Below are positions 8,474 through 17,906 of a stretch of DNA of 55,476 nucleotides, in pieces (position 1 is the first letter of the stretch; each line of letters starts with the position of its first letter). The notes beneath the pieces were generated by a model, which searched no databases, had not been told where the DNA came from, and saw only the letters and a list, made by a program, of their open reading frames with translations. The translations under genes were made by a program, and so were the position numbers. The DNA lies in contig SFPC01000002.1 of assembly GCA_004552195.1 (NCBI GenBank), forward strand, positions 1 to 55,476, written 5' to 3'. Source of the stretch: Bacteroidales bacterium (GTDB lineage Bacteria > Bacteroidota > Bacteroidia > Bacteroidales > Bacteroidaceae).

Positions 8474-8571
8474 GGGCAGAGAGAGGGGTTAGGTGGAGAG
8501 AAAAGCCTTTAGGGAAAAGGAAAGTGCCGGGGCGCGCAGCCCTTTTGGCGGCCGGGGCCGGCCGGAGCGGG

Positions 8572-10161
8572 TTACAGTTTGCCCAGTTGGCGGAGATAGT
8601 TGATGAAAGCGTCCGTCGTGGTGGGCAGCCCGTCGATGCTGACCGCCTGCTTTTCGGGGAAGAAAGCCGGGTCGTAGCCGTCGCCGCCCGTGGTGATATA
8701 GTCGTCCGTCACCAAGTAGTACTTTCGTTTCGGTTGCAGCACCCGGCGGTGTTTCTGCGGACTTTCATACGTCAGCTTCCGAACCCCACCGTTGTCATCC
8801 TGCTCAATGAGCAAGTTGGCCGTTTGCAGCCATCCGTAGCGCTCGTTGTGCAGTCCGAACTCCACGAGTTGCAGCATTTGTTTCCCCGTCAGGCTGTACA
8901 CCCTCAGCTTGTTGGCAAAGGGGAGCGTTTCCCCCACGTCGAGCACGCTGATTTCGCCTTGCGGCAGTCCGGCGCGTATCGAGCCGAAGTGGCTGCAGCC
9001 GATGATGGCCTCCTTGTCGTCGAGCCCCGCCTGCTGGCGGAACGCTTCGGCGTAGGAGCGGCACACCAGCGTGCCCAGTTCCGTCTGGCTGTAGAGCTGG
9101 TTGCGGTCGTGTTGGAGAGGTTGTGCCGCCGTGGCCAGCACCTCGCCGATGGGCGTGCCTCCGGCAGTGCGCGTGTGTTGCAAGAGCGAGTCGATTTGCG
9201 CTTGCAGGCGCGCCGGACCCGGCTCCAATTGTTTTTTAGTGCTCACATGAATGGTTTGCGGCTCCACCTGCGTCACCTGCATGGTGGTCGTGTCGACGGT
9301 GCAAAGGAGCATGCTGATGTAGTCGCCGTGCCATTTTCCCTGCACGATGGGGTAGCGCGCCTCGTTGACGTGTCCCGCCACCCGCTGGTGCGTGTGGGAG
9401 GAGAGAATGCCGTGCCAGAGTGGCGAGTCCAGCTTTTGCAGCTGCGCTGCGTCCTTGTCGTCCCATTGCGCCGCGCCCTCTCCGTCCATGTAGGAACCTA
9501 TGTGCGTGAGGAGCACGCGGATTTGTGCGTCCTTCACGAGCGAGGCTTCCGGCAGCTGCATCACGGAGTCGATCACCGCCCCGTAGCGTCCGTCGAAGCT
9601 CAATCCCGTCAGTCGGCGCTTGCTGGCCTGTTCCGGGGTCGACGAGGTGATGAGTCCCACGAAGGCCACGCGCAGCTGTTTCCCGCCCGGCAGCGTCAGG
9701 GGTACAGAAACTACGGGTTGGGCAAAGGCCGGGATGCGGCCGGCGCGTGCATCGCGCACGTTGGCACATACATAGGAAATGTCCCAGCCCTCGGGTCGCA
9801 GCGGAGTGTCCGCCCATTTGTCGGCCAGGCTGCGTTGTCCGTTGTCGAACTCATGGTTCCCCAATGCCGAGAGGCGGATGCCCAGGTCGTTGAGCAGCAC
9901 CGGCATCAGGGCTCCCTGCGTGGCGTTGTAGAAAAAGCTGCCGCCGAAGTTGTCGCCCGCCGACACGGTGACGTGAACGGGGTAAATGCGTTTCAGCGAG
10001 TCGAGCGTCTGAAGCAGGGCCGGCGCACCGGCAATGCCTTTGGCATCGTTGCGGACAAAAGCCGCGTGAAAGTCGTTCACACTGAAGATGGCCACTTTCA
10101 CCTGTGCCGAAGCGGTGAGGCAGAAGGCGGTGAGGAGGGAGAGAAGAATGCGGATTGACAT
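8572..10161 (-). CDS. Secreted 5'-nucleotidase / UshA-like metallophosphoesterase
   Basis: 529 residues with a signal peptide (MSIRILLSLLTAFCLTASAQ), so periplasmic. The N-terminal calcineurin-like domain shows the metal ligands D30-F-H32, D70 (SAGDNFGG) and GNHEFD (101-106), plus LSSHTHQ. The C-terminal 5'-nucleotidase domain (about 330-529) contains ETLPFANKLRVYSLTG and the base-binding TTGGDGYD. The family removes phosphate from nucleotides or UDP-sugars; the precise substrate is not readable. Fkp ends 64 nt upstream on the same strand, so cotranscription is possible. The B. theta/Prevotella homologues often occur as two separate genes (N- and C-domain); here both domains are fused. Confidence 0.85.
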   Translation of the reverse strand: MSIRILLSLLTAFCLTASAQVKVAIFSVNDFHAAFVRNDAKGIAGAPALLQTLDSLKRIYPVHVTVSAGDNFGGSFFYNATQGALMPVLLNDLGIRLSALGNHEFDNGQRSLADKWADTPLRPEGWDISYVCANVRDARAGRIPAFAQPVVSVPLTLPGGKQLRVAFVGLITSSTPEQASKRRLTGLSFDGRYGAVIDSVMQLPEASLVKDAQIRVLLTHIGSYMDGEGAAQWDDKDAAQLQKLDSPLWHGILSSHTHQRVAGHVNEARYPIVQGKWHGDYISMLLCTVDTTTMQVTQVEPQTIHVSTKKQLEPGPARLQAQIDSLLQHTRTAGGTPIGEVLATAAQPLQHDRNQLYSQTELGTLVCRSYAEAFRQQAGLDDKEAIIGCSHFGSIRAGLPQGEISVLDVGETLPFANKLRVYSLTGKQMLQLVEFGLHNERYGWLQTANLLIEQDDNGGVRKLTYESPQKHRRVLQPKRKYYLVTDDYITTGGDGYDPAFFPEKQAVSIDGLPTTTDAFINYLRQLGKL

Positions 10162-10225
10162 GAGAAAATAGGAGTTGTAAAATCAGAGAAGGTCAGGTGA
10201 AGTACGCCACGTCGGGTAGCCATGC

Positions 10226-13117
10226 TCACGAGCGGCTCACCTGCAAGCCCGTCTGCGACACGTTCATCTCCACGAAGCGCGAGTTGGGCGTGAGCGGATG
10301 GTCCTGCAGCAGTTGGCGGATGCGCCGTGCCGCTTCGGCGTCTTTGGCAATCATGTACATAAAGCCGCCGCCCCCTGCGCCGGGCAGTTTGTAGCCATGG
10401 CAGAGGTCGTCGACGCGCCGGCAGAGTTCTTCCACGAGGGGCGGGTTGGTGCCAGCGTCGAGCGCCTTGTTCTGTTCCCAGGTGGCGCGTACCAGTCGGC
10501 CATAGCCGGCCAGGTCGTTCTTCTGGAGACTTTCAAAAACACTGAGCGCGTGTTGCTTCATCGAGTCGAGGAGCTGCAGGTGGCGCGTGTTGTTCAGGAA
10601 CATGCCGCGCACGATTTCGGTGAGGATATGCTTGGCCGTGCGGGTCACTCCCGTATAGTAAAGCAAATGGCAGGGGCGGAGGTCCGGATGGGTGAAGAGC
10701 GTGTCGGGCAACCAGCGCGCCACGGCGTTCTGGTCGAAGCCGGCTCCCGTCTGGAGCAGCTTCACACCCGGCAACACACCGCCATACTGATCCTGCCAGC
10801 CGCCTCCGGTGGTGAGCAGCTGCTCCAGTACCAGCGTGCGGTTGCATATTTCGTTCTTGTCCCAGCCCAGTCCGCAGAAGTCGCTCAGTGCTCCCAGCAC
10901 CGTGGCGGCCAGGATGCTGCTGGTGCCGAGGCCCGACCCCGCCGGTATGGCAGCGAGGAGCGTAATCTCTATGCCGCAACCAAAAGCCTCTAATTGGCTG
11001 CGCAGGGTGGGGAACGTTTCCACGCCAAATCCGGGGATGAAGCCGGCCAGTGCAAGAGCCGCTTTGGGAATAGAGAAGGGAGAACCCACTTTGTTATACT
11101 GTTGCAATTCCTCATACGTCTCTATGCGTTCCATGGCCCCGAGGTCGATGGAGCGGCACACGATGACGGGCTCGCTGCACTGCTTGACATATACCTGCAG
11201 GGGCGGTTGGCCGTTGAGCTCGATGGCCAGGTTCACCACGTTGCCCCCTGTGGTCAGGCTGTAAGGCGGTGTGTCCGTCCATCCGCCGGCCACATCGATG
11301 CGCACGCTGCTTCGTCCCCACACAATTTGGTCCGAGAAGGTGGTGTGTTGCGGCCGGCTCTTGCGTTGCAGGGCGTGTTCCGTCAGTCCCTCGCGCAGCA
11401 GGTCGAAGGCTTGCGCCTCACATTGCGCCGCCGCCTCGGGCTGATGCGGGCGCAGGGCTTCGGAGCGGAACATGGCGTCGTGGATGCGCGTCATGAGCGG
11501 TGCGGTGGCCGGCAGCGGGGAGGGCAGCGGCAGTTGCTCGCTGACAAACGTGCGGGCCATTTCCTTCAGGTTCGTTTGGTAAAACACGCTGCGCTGCCAG
11601 TTGTTGGCCACTTTCGGGAGCGTGAGGCGTTGGAGCTCGCGCCGTTGTCGGAACAGGCGTTGCAGGTTGGCAGTGGCCGACAGCTCGTCGGCAGAGAAGC
11701 GGGGCAACTTTCGCCACAGCTCCGTGGCGGCTGCATCGGGACTTTCAGCAAGGAACCACGTCAGGAGGCGTTGGAGCTCATCCATGTCCGCCGATGAGGG
11801 GAAGAGGCGTGCCGCCTGCAAGTCGTCCGTGCGGTGGAGCTCTTCCGGCTGTATGCCCCTTTTCTCCAACCATTGGCTTACGGGCTGTCCGAGGAAGAGC
11901 GTGGTGTCGAGGGCCACGTTGCCCCGAAACGCATCGCCGAAACCGTAGGGCCGCAGCGCGAAGTCCGTTTCGCCCACAGGCACCATGTCCACACACGCGC
12001 CGGGGGGCAGTTCCACCTCCCAGTTGTTTTGCGGAATACCCGTAAGAATGTGGTGGTGATGGTAGTGCCATCCGTCACCGAGGTAAGCATTTTCAATCCA
12101 AACGTCGGCCGTTTCCGGCGTGGGGCGGTTGGTGAGCAGGGTGTTCTGCGTGAAGACCGACGTTTGCGGCTTGATGCCCTTTTGGAGGATGTATCGCTGG
12201 TCCTTCACCAAATTCTGTATGGCCACAGAGGAGCTTATCATGTCCTCCCCCGTGCCGTAGTGGTAGAACTCGCCGCCGGGAAGTGGCAACACCGCCACTT
12301 TGAGGTGCCCCAGGTCGGGGTCGGGAGCCGAAGGGTGGGTGCCGAGGGCACACCCGAACTCGCTGTAAAGATCGTAGACGGATGGCACGGTCAGTAGATG
12401 GCCTTGCGGCGTGGAGCAGCGGCGGGCGTTGTTGGCCTGGCGCGCTGCCGTTTTTTGCATCAGGCACTTCACGGCGCGGTCAGAGAGCAGCCACACGCCG
12501 ATGTCCATCAGCAGGAGGTGGGTAGGCATCAGGGCAGCCTGCTGCTCGGCAGCCGGTTTTTGGAGCATGAAGTCCAGTTCTGTGGGTCGCTCGCGGTTCA
12601 TGAGGAACACGCCGTGGTGCGAAGCCTGCTTGGGACTGGCCCAGAGGCCGTAGCACACCACATCGGCCTCCGGGATTTCCTGGAGCGGTTCGGTGGCGCG
12701 CAGCAGCACGTCGCCGCTGGCAATGAGCGTGTGGAGGCTCTGCGGCGCTTTGGCCAGGATGTTTTGATAGAGCGGCAGTTGGAGGTCGAGCAAGGTCTGG
12801 TCAATGCGTTGTCCCCTTGCCCATCGAAACACGGGGATGGGCGTCAGCGCCTTTCCACCGGGGGCGTAGGCCGGCAGTCGGCGACTTTGTCCGCCGGCAT
12901 GGAGCAGCACTCGCTTTTCGCGGGCCAGCCATTGGTCGAAAGGTAGCCCTTCGCCTTCATCGGCGTGGGCAGAGGCCAGCAGCCAGGCGGTGCCGCCTCC
13001 GGAACCCAGCTTGCAGTCGGCAGGGTCGGAAGTGGCGTAGAATTGGTCGGCGGGATAGCCGGTGATTTCATGAAATGCGCCGCAGGCATTGGGCGGCAGG
13101 GATAAAAGGCTTTTCAT
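10226..13117 (-). CDS. fkp: Bifunctional fucokinase / GDP-L-fucose pyrophosphorylase
   Basis: 963 residues from the ATG at 13117, close to the 949 of the known Bacteroides enzyme. It phosphorylates L-fucose and joins it to GTP to give GDP-L-fucose for surface glycan fucosylation. The pyrophosphorylase N-half starts with CKLGSGGGTAWLL (about 35-47). The C-half is a GHMP kinase: substrate motif SVRIDVAGGWTDTPPYS, ATP loop IPAGSGLGTSS and the C-terminal LPGAGGGGF (about 911-919). The frame is open 47 residues further upstream, but those residues are not conserved-looking and would span the -7 box at 13243-13250. Position beside two sulfatases and a nucleotidase fits host-glycan use, which is inference. 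Confidence 0.95.
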   Translation of the reverse strand: MKSLLSLPPNACGAFHEITGYPADQFYATSDPADCKLGSGGGTAWLLASAHADEGEGLPFDQWLAREKRVLLHAGGQSRRLPAYAPGGKALTPIPVFRWARGQRIDQTLLDLQLPLYQNILAKAPQSLHTLIASGDVLLRATEPLQEIPEADVVCYGLWASPKQASHHGVFLMNRERPTELDFMLQKPAAEQQAALMPTHLLLMDIGVWLLSDRAVKCLMQKTAARQANNARRCSTPQGHLLTVPSVYDLYSEFGCALGTHPSAPDPDLGHLKVAVLPLPGGEFYHYGTGEDMISSSVAIQNLVKDQRYILQKGIKPQTSVFTQNTLLTNRPTPETADVWIENAYLGDGWHYHHHHILTGIPQNNWEVELPPGACVDMVPVGETDFALRPYGFGDAFRGNVALDTTLFLGQPVSQWLEKRGIQPEELHRTDDLQAARLFPSSADMDELQRLLTWFLAESPDAAATELWRKLPRFSADELSATANLQRLFRQRRELQRLTLPKVANNWQRSVFYQTNLKEMARTFVSEQLPLPSPLPATAPLMTRIHDAMFRSEALRPHQPEAAAQCEAQAFDLLREGLTEHALQRKSRPQHTTFSDQIVWGRSSVRIDVAGGWTDTPPYSLTTGGNVVNLAIELNGQPPLQVYVKQCSEPVIVCRSIDLGAMERIETYEELQQYNKVGSPFSIPKAALALAGFIPGFGVETFPTLRSQLEAFGCGIEITLLAAIPAGSGLGTSSILAATVLGALSDFCGLGWDKNEICNRTLVLEQLLTTGGGWQDQYGGVLPGVKLLQTGAGFDQNAVARWLPDTLFTHPDLRPCHLLYYTGVTRTAKHILTEIVRGMFLNNTRHLQLLDSMKQHALSVFESLQKNDLAGYGRLVRATWEQNKALDAGTNPPLVEELCRRVDDLCHGYKLPGAGGGGFMYMIAKDAEAARRIRQLLQDHPLTPNSRFVEMNVSQTGLQVSRS

Positions 13118-13242
13118 GTTGGCGTTGGGGATGGTTGAGCTGATAACGGACCGGGGGAACGAAGTCTGTCCGCAGGGGGCCATGAACGTTCGGATGCCGC
13201 AATTCTGAGGGCGGAAACGTTGGTTGGCAGTCAATCTTCTTG

Positions 13243-13250
13243 CAAATGTA
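13243..13250 (-). promoter_or_regulatory. -7 box upstream of fkp
   Basis: TACATTTG matches TAnnTTTG, about 125 nt before the chosen ATG; no clear TTTG lies at the right distance upstream. Confidence 0.4.
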
Positions 13251-13336
13251 CATATCAAAACGCAACTTGTCGAAAAATCCCTTTCTTTTTTGTTTTCGGA
13301 AGTATGGTGGCCGCGTTTTTTTACGGGGTAATAAAC

Positions 13337-13368
13337 AAAAAAGCAGTGGAAACTGATTTTCCACTGCT
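13337..13368 (-). terminator. Intrinsic terminator of tRNA-Met
   Basis: AGCAGTGGAAA (13342-13352) pairs with TTTCCACTGCT (13358-13368) and is followed on minus by TTTTTTG. It lies 5 nt past the tRNA 3' end. Confidence 0.85.
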
Positions 13369-13373
13369 AAAGG

Positions 13374-13447
13374 TAGCGCGAGACAGGCTTGAACTGTCGA
13401 CCTCATGATTATGAATCATGCGCTCTAACCAGCTGAGCTATCGCGCC
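13374..13447 (-). tRNA. tRNA-Met (anticodon CAT, elongator type)
   Basis: 74 nt cloverleaf: acceptor GGCGCGA/TCGCGCT, D-arm AGCTCAGCTGGTTAGAGC, anticodon loop TTCATAA in a CATGA/TCATG stem, T-loop TTCAAGC, discriminator A. The paired first base argues for an elongator rather than an initiator. A CAT anticodon could also be tRNA-Ile2 after lysidine modification, but the body resembles elongator Met. Confidence 0.93.
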
Positions 13448-13486
13448 ATTGCGCTCTCGGGTATCGTTGTTTCCCGTTTGCGAGTG

Positions 13487-13517
13487 CAAAAGTACGACAT
13501 TTTTCTTCTCCACCAAA
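13487..13517 (-). promoter_or_regulatory. Promoter of tRNA-Met
   Basis: TTTG (13517-13514), exactly 19 nt, TACTTTTG (13494-13487), 39 nt before the tRNA. Confidence 0.8.
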
Positions 13518-13570
13518 CATTTGTCCCAAAAATTTTTGTTTCTTTTATTCAACTTTCGGAAGTACCGTAA

Positions 13571-13707
13571 GTTGAAGGTTATAAGGTTATGGTCGCTTCG
13601 CTCTCAGGTTATAAGGTTATAAGAATACTGTTTAAGGTAGTCACGATAGCCGCAGAGAGTTACTTTTTAACCTCATAACCTTATCTCTCATAACCTCCGA
13701 TACTTAA
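13571..13707 (+). repeat. Family C element, copy C1
   Basis: 137 bp that aligns over its whole length with the reverse strand of 39846-39979. The ends are inverted (AAGGTTATAAGGTTA against TAACCTCATAACCTT), and both copies share a central GGTCGCTTCGCT and AATACTGTTT. This resembles a miniature inverted-repeat element. Confidence 0.8.
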
Positions 13708-13886
13708 GTAGGTGTTTAAAATTAGTTTATATTTATATGGTTAATCAAAGTTTGCATATATCATCTGTCCCCTCTTGGGCGCATTTAGTTTCTTGTTTTT
13801 TCGGTCACTTAAATCTTTTTATTTTTTCGTTTCCCTTTTGTTTTATCGTTTCCCCATGGGTGGCGAGTCCGTTGCTGTGCTGTCTG

Positions 13887-13972
13887 CAAGTCCGGGAGTT
13901 GTTTTCTCTACTCGGCGAGTTGTAAAAACAAGTCCTGGAGTTGTTGCGCGCAAGTCCGGCACTTTGCCGCAC
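13887..13972. repeat. Family B palindromic repeat, copy B2 (diverged)
   Basis: Contains CAAGTCCGGGAGTTG, the family centre CTACTCGGCGAGTTG, AACAAGTCCTGGAGTTG and CAAGTCCGGCAC. It has drifted from the tight arms of B3-B6 and lacks long T-runs. Confidence 0.65.
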
Positions 13973-14060
13973 GGAGCAACCCTATGGCCTCGTAACTTAA
14001 TCCCTTATATCGAACAGCACTTAATCTCTTTTTATCTCTGAAACTTAAAATAGCATCATG

Positions 14061-14106
14061 AGTACCTTATCACTTGAGAGCGAAGCGACCCTGACCTTAT
14101 AACCTA
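14061..14106 (-). repeat. Family C fragment, C3
   Basis: A short piece (GAGAGCGAAGCGACC and CCTTATAACCT) matching the reverse complement of the left part of C1. Confidence 0.5.
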
Positions 14107-14585
14107 AATCCTCATCAGCTCCTATATATATATACGTGATTTAATGTCCGCAAAAAAGGTTTAAACCTTCATATTCTGCTTTTTATCGTTGATTTTCAGC
14201 CGTTTCAAGCATGAACGTTTAAATTTGTAATCCTTCAACCCTGCATCCTTCCGTCCTCCCGTCGCCGCTTTGCCCTGAAGGATTGAAAAATCAAAGGTTC
14301 ATAGCGAAAACTGCTGGTAATCAATAGGAAACGGGCTGGTATGAAGGTTTGAACTATTTTTTCAAGGGCGAAATTACGTATAGTTTGTAAGTATGCTATC
14401 AGGAAGGCCGTTTCGGCTGCCCGACAAGCATATTTGCAAACTTTTTGGTTGAAGAGACCATGCGCCTACTGTTTTAATTGGTGAAAAGTATAACTTTGCC
14501 GACAAACAAGGCGCGCAGTCTGCCTCCTGCGCTCATGGCCCATGGTCCATTATTCCATGCTTAAAAACAACCGCATTGCCTTATC

Positions 14586-16691
14586 ATGAAACGGAAAATC
14601 CTCTTTGCCCTTCTCCTTACCGTCATCCTCTTGGCGACCTCACTGCTCCTCTGGCAGTTCATTCCCGGCAGTACCGCCTCGCAACTGTCGGCAGTGTGCC
14701 GCGTGACAGCCGAAAGCACTTATGCCCTCCCTCTCGGGCCGAAAGATACGCTCTACCTCAGCGTGCCGGACGACAGTGTGCGCGTAGCCGCCTTCCGGGC
14801 GGACGATGTGGCGCACAGCGAGGAGCAGTCCGGAGCATTTGTTTCCAACGAAGGCCACGTGGTCACCACGGACAAGCTGCTGCAGTGCGCTCCCGACACC
14901 CTCCCGGCGCATGTCGCCCGCCAGCGGTTGGAAGCGGCAGACAGTGTGCTGGAGCGGCAACTGGAGAGGATGCGACATGAGCTGTCTGCTCTGGACGAAT
15001 ATGCCGAAACGCACAGTGTGGCGGACGATGGCTACAACGAGGTGATGGACTTTCGCGAACAGACGTTGCAACACTTCCGCCAAACGGACTCGCTGCATCA
15101 ATGCCTGCGCCAAGCCTTGGAGCATACACCCTCACCGGTGCTGCTGCACGCTGCCATCCGGGTATGGACCAACGACACCACGGCCTATCCCGCTGCCGTG
15201 GTGCGCCGCCGGGGCGGTTTGCTCCTGCTCCGCCTCAGCCACGGCTCACTGCCCCGCGAGGCCGCGCGCTTCTCCGTTTATCGCTTCGGGGCATACGCTT
15301 ACAAAGCCACGCTCTGTGCCCTCAACGACTATGGCCGGCTCACCCGTTCGGTGCAGGCGGAGAAGTTGGAGCGCGAGGCGACACTATTCCCCTGTTCGGA
15401 GGGTGGAGTTTGGGTCAATCCTTCGGGCAACCTGTGTGGCGTGCAGCAAGGGGGGCATCGCGCAGGCTCTCGCGACGTGGCGCGGCTGTTGGCCGAGGAA
15501 AGTGCCTGGCCCGTGTGGTGGTGGAGAAACGGGAAAGCCCTCCTCCGCCGGCTGACTGCCGATGATTCGGAGCACCCCCGGGGCGCGCAAATCCCCCGCC
15601 CGGCGGATTCAAGGCGCGATGGCCTGCGCTGTGTGCGCCGGCAGCTTTCCGACAGCTGTGTGTACGAGGGACTGATGCGCATCGGTGCTTCCGCCTCTGC
15701 AGCGGTGCGCGAAGGCTGGGGTGTGCTGCTGCGCCCGGACGGCACGCGCTTTGAGGGTATCTGGCAGGCCGACACCCTGGCCTGTGGCACCCGCACGGAC
15801 TCCCTGGGACGCTATCAGGGAATTTTCAACCACCTGCTGGAGGCGGAGGGGCAAGGGATATTGTGGCGAAACGACGGGGAATACTATCAGGGGGAATGGA
15901 AGGACGGACGCAGGGAGGGCCACGGCTTCGCAATCAAGGGGAACACGTTGCTCCGTTGCGGACGGTGGGACAACGGGCGCTTCAAGGGTGAACGGATGGT
16001 CTACACCCCCGACCGCGTCTACGGCATCGACATCTCGCGCTACCAGCATGAGATTGGCCGCAAGCGGTACGCCATCGACTGGAAGAAGTTGCGCATCACG
16101 GGGCTGGGGCCGGGCCGCAGGGTCGAAGGAAAGGTGGACTATCCCGTTTCCTTCATCTACATCAAGGCCACGGAAGGGCGCAGCGTGGTGAACCGCTACT
16201 ATGCCGCCGACGCCCGGCAGGCACGCCGTCACGGCATTGCCACGGGGAGTTACCACTTCTTTGCTCCCGGCAGCACGGGGGAGCAACAGGCACGGTTCTT
16301 CCTGAAAAAAGCCTCGGGGCTGCGTTCCGACCTGCCGCCCATGCTGGACTTGGAGCCTACGGAAAAACAGATTGCGCAGATGGGTGGCGAAGCGAAAATG
16401 TTTCGCGAAGTCATGGTGTGGATGCGCAGGGTGGAACAGGCTTGCGGCCGTAAGCCGGTGCTCTATGTGGGCCAGCAGTTTGTCAACAACCACCTCGTCC
16501 ATGCCCCGGCGGCCTTGCGCTCCCACGATGTTTGGGTGGCGCGCTACGGTGCCTACAAACCTTACGTGCGCCTGCTCCATTGGCAGCTGACTCCTTACGG
16601 ACGGGTGAACGGCATCAAGGGCGAGGTGGACATCAATGTCTTCAACGGCACGCGCCGGCAGTTTGAGGAATACTTGCAGAAGAAACGGTGA
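14586..16691 (+). CDS. Membrane-anchored fusion: inactive trypsin-like domain, MORN repeats, GH25 muramidase
   Basis: 701 residues. One N-terminal membrane segment (about 4-26) probably anchors it with the rest outside the cytoplasm. Residues about 80-290 look like a degenerate trypsin-type protease: SGAFVSNEGHVVTTDKLL stands where GTGFFVS...TNNHV is found in the protease at 44251-45372, and CSEGGVWVNPSGNLCGV stands where GSSGSPVLNEYGQLVAV is. All three catalytic residues appear replaced, and both proteins carry a coiled-coil insert after the first motif. Residues about 375-475 contain MORN-like repeats (YYQGEWKDGRREGHG). Residues 478-700 are a GH25 lysozyme domain with D482, D588 and E590 (MLDLEPT), which would cut peptidoglycan between MurNAc and GlcNAc. 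Substrate and role are inferred from GH25. Confidence 0.82.
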   Translation: MKRKILFALLLTVILLATSLLLWQFIPGSTASQLSAVCRVTAESTYALPLGPKDTLYLSVPDDSVRVAAFRADDVAHSEEQSGAFVSNEGHVVTTDKLLQCAPDTLPAHVARQRLEAADSVLERQLERMRHELSALDEYAETHSVADDGYNEVMDFREQTLQHFRQTDSLHQCLRQALEHTPSPVLLHAAIRVWTNDTTAYPAAVVRRRGGLLLLRLSHGSLPREAARFSVYRFGAYAYKATLCALNDYGRLTRSVQAEKLEREATLFPCSEGGVWVNPSGNLCGVQQGGHRAGSRDVARLLAEESAWPVWWWRNGKALLRRLTADDSEHPRGAQIPRPADSRRDGLRCVRRQLSDSCVYEGLMRIGASASAAVREGWGVLLRPDGTRFEGIWQADTLACGTRTDSLGRYQGIFNHLLEAEGQGILWRNDGEYYQGEWKDGRREGHGFAIKGNTLLRCGRWDNGRFKGERMVYTPDRVYGIDISRYQHEIGRKRYAIDWKKLRITGLGPGRRVEGKVDYPVSFIYIKATEGRSVVNRYYAADARQARRHGIATGSYHFFAPGSTGEQQARFFLKKASGLRSDLPPMLDLEPTEKQIAQMGGEAKMFREVMVWMRRVEQACGRKPVLYVGQQFVNNHLVHAPAALRSHDVWVARYGAYKPYVRLLHWQLTPYGRVNGIKGEVDINVFNGTRRQFEEYLQKKR

Positions 16692-16796
16692 ACGAAACCG
16701 GAGAGACACACTCCTAATCTTCAAGCTTATCACCTTATAGCCATCACCTCAGAACCTTATTCCCAAAACCTGAAGCCTTATTCCCCAATTCAACAA

Positions 16797-17858
16797 TCAG
16801 AACACCACTTTCTTGTTCCCCATGATAAAGATGCCCTTTCCCGGCCTGCCGGTAACAGGGCGGCCGGAGAGGTCGTAGATGGGCACGGTGGGGAGGCCGC
16901 CGGAATAGTGCAACAGACTGTTGACGGATTTGTTGCGGATGGTCGAAACCAATTCGTATGGATTGTGGATTGCCTGCCAAACACAGTAATGGGCAATCGG
17001 ATAATTGGCGGAGTTGATGTCGCAAAGCGGCGTTTTGTCGGCATTGATGTCGCACACCTTTTGCGAAGGCGGCACGCCGATCAATGAGATGCCGAAGATG
17101 GGGCTGCAAATCGTTTCAAACCAAGTCAGAGCCAGGAGGTAATTTCCCATACCGTAAACAATGTGTGTGCCATCGCGCGTGAAAGCCCTCAGGTCGTCGG
17201 GGTACAGGTTTCGCATGTTCTGTATGGCGGTGCCGGACGGGATGAGTAGGGAAAAATTGTGCGTTTCGCACAGTCGGCGCGTGGCAGCGGCAATGTCTTC
17301 CCATCCTTTTTTGCTGTAAGGTCCGTTATCAAAGAAAATGGCGTGCGACCACGTCATGTGCCAAGCCACGCGGACTGCCTTGTTCGGACATAGCCGATGA
17401 ATGGCTTCAAGCAACTCTTCGGCGTGAGGTACGTAATTGGCAAAATGGTCCGAGAGTTTGGAAGCCTGTTGGAGCACAATCACGTCCCACGGCTGCCCGA
17501 GCAACTCCTCCAGCGTCCAGTCGCGCTCCGGCAACTTCAACATTCCTCCCATGTGGTAAAGATTGTCCACTTTACGCTTGTTTCTCAGCTGGTCGCGCCA
17601 GTATTCGAGCGAAGCTCCCCCTTCCATCGCACAATACACCGCAAACTGCCGGTTGTCCACGCCTGCATCGTTGAGCAGTTGGGGCAAGCAGACGGTGGCA
17701 TCCAGGCTGTAGCTGTTGCCGATAGTGAGAAGTCGCAAGGTGTCGTGCGCTATGGGAAAGTTCGGTGCTTGTTGAGCATGACACTCACCGGCGATTGTGG
17801 TATCTGATAGGGGAAAAGACACCACAATCACTAACAGGAAGAGAAACAATCGGTTCAT
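16797..17858 (-). CDS. Secreted DUF4886 SGNH-hydrolase-like protein with C-terminal sorting tail
   Basis: 353 residues from the ATG at 17858, which opens directly with a signal peptide (MNRLFLFLLVIVVSFPL); an in-frame ATG ten codons earlier is less likely. RLLTIGNSYSLDA near the start of the mature protein and DGTHIVYGMGNYLLAL later resemble the Ser and Asp-His blocks of SGNH hydrolases, so an esterase is plausible; DUF4886 has no settled function. The end, VPIYDLSGRPVTGRPGKGIFIM, followed by a basic KK-VVF tail, is typical of type IX secretion C-terminal domains in Prevotella, suggesting export to the surface. The nrnA-like gene ends 48 nt upstream. Confidence 0.75.
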   Translation of the reverse strand: MNRLFLFLLVIVVSFPLSDTTIAGECHAQQAPNFPIAHDTLRLLTIGNSYSLDATVCLPQLLNDAGVDNRQFAVYCAMEGGASLEYWRDQLRNKRKVDNLYHMGGMLKLPERDWTLEELLGQPWDVIVLQQASKLSDHFANYVPHAEELLEAIHRLCPNKAVRVAWHMTWSHAIFFDNGPYSKKGWEDIAAATRRLCETHNFSLLIPSGTAIQNMRNLYPDDLRAFTRDGTHIVYGMGNYLLALTWFETICSPIFGISLIGVPPSQKVCDINADKTPLCDINSANYPIAHYCVWQAIHNPYELVSTIRNKSVNSLLHYSGGLPTVPIYDLSGRPVTGRPGKGIFIMGNKKVVF

Positions 17859-17906
17859 GGCAAGAGATGGGAAAAGATTCGGTATCATACCCCCTGCCTC
17901 GGGCTG

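Larger units (their letters stand above)
13448..14585. other. 1.1-kb gene-poor, repeat-rich interval
   Basis: I find no credible gene. The interval holds the tRNA-Met promoter, element C1 (13571-13707), palindrome B2 (13887-13972), a fragment of family C (14061-14106) and, at about 14157-14173 and 14340-14356, imperfect inverted arms built on TTAAACCTTCATA. A TAACTTTG box at 14491-14498, about 87 nt before the GH25-fusion gene, is a possible promoter for it. Confidence 0.7.
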
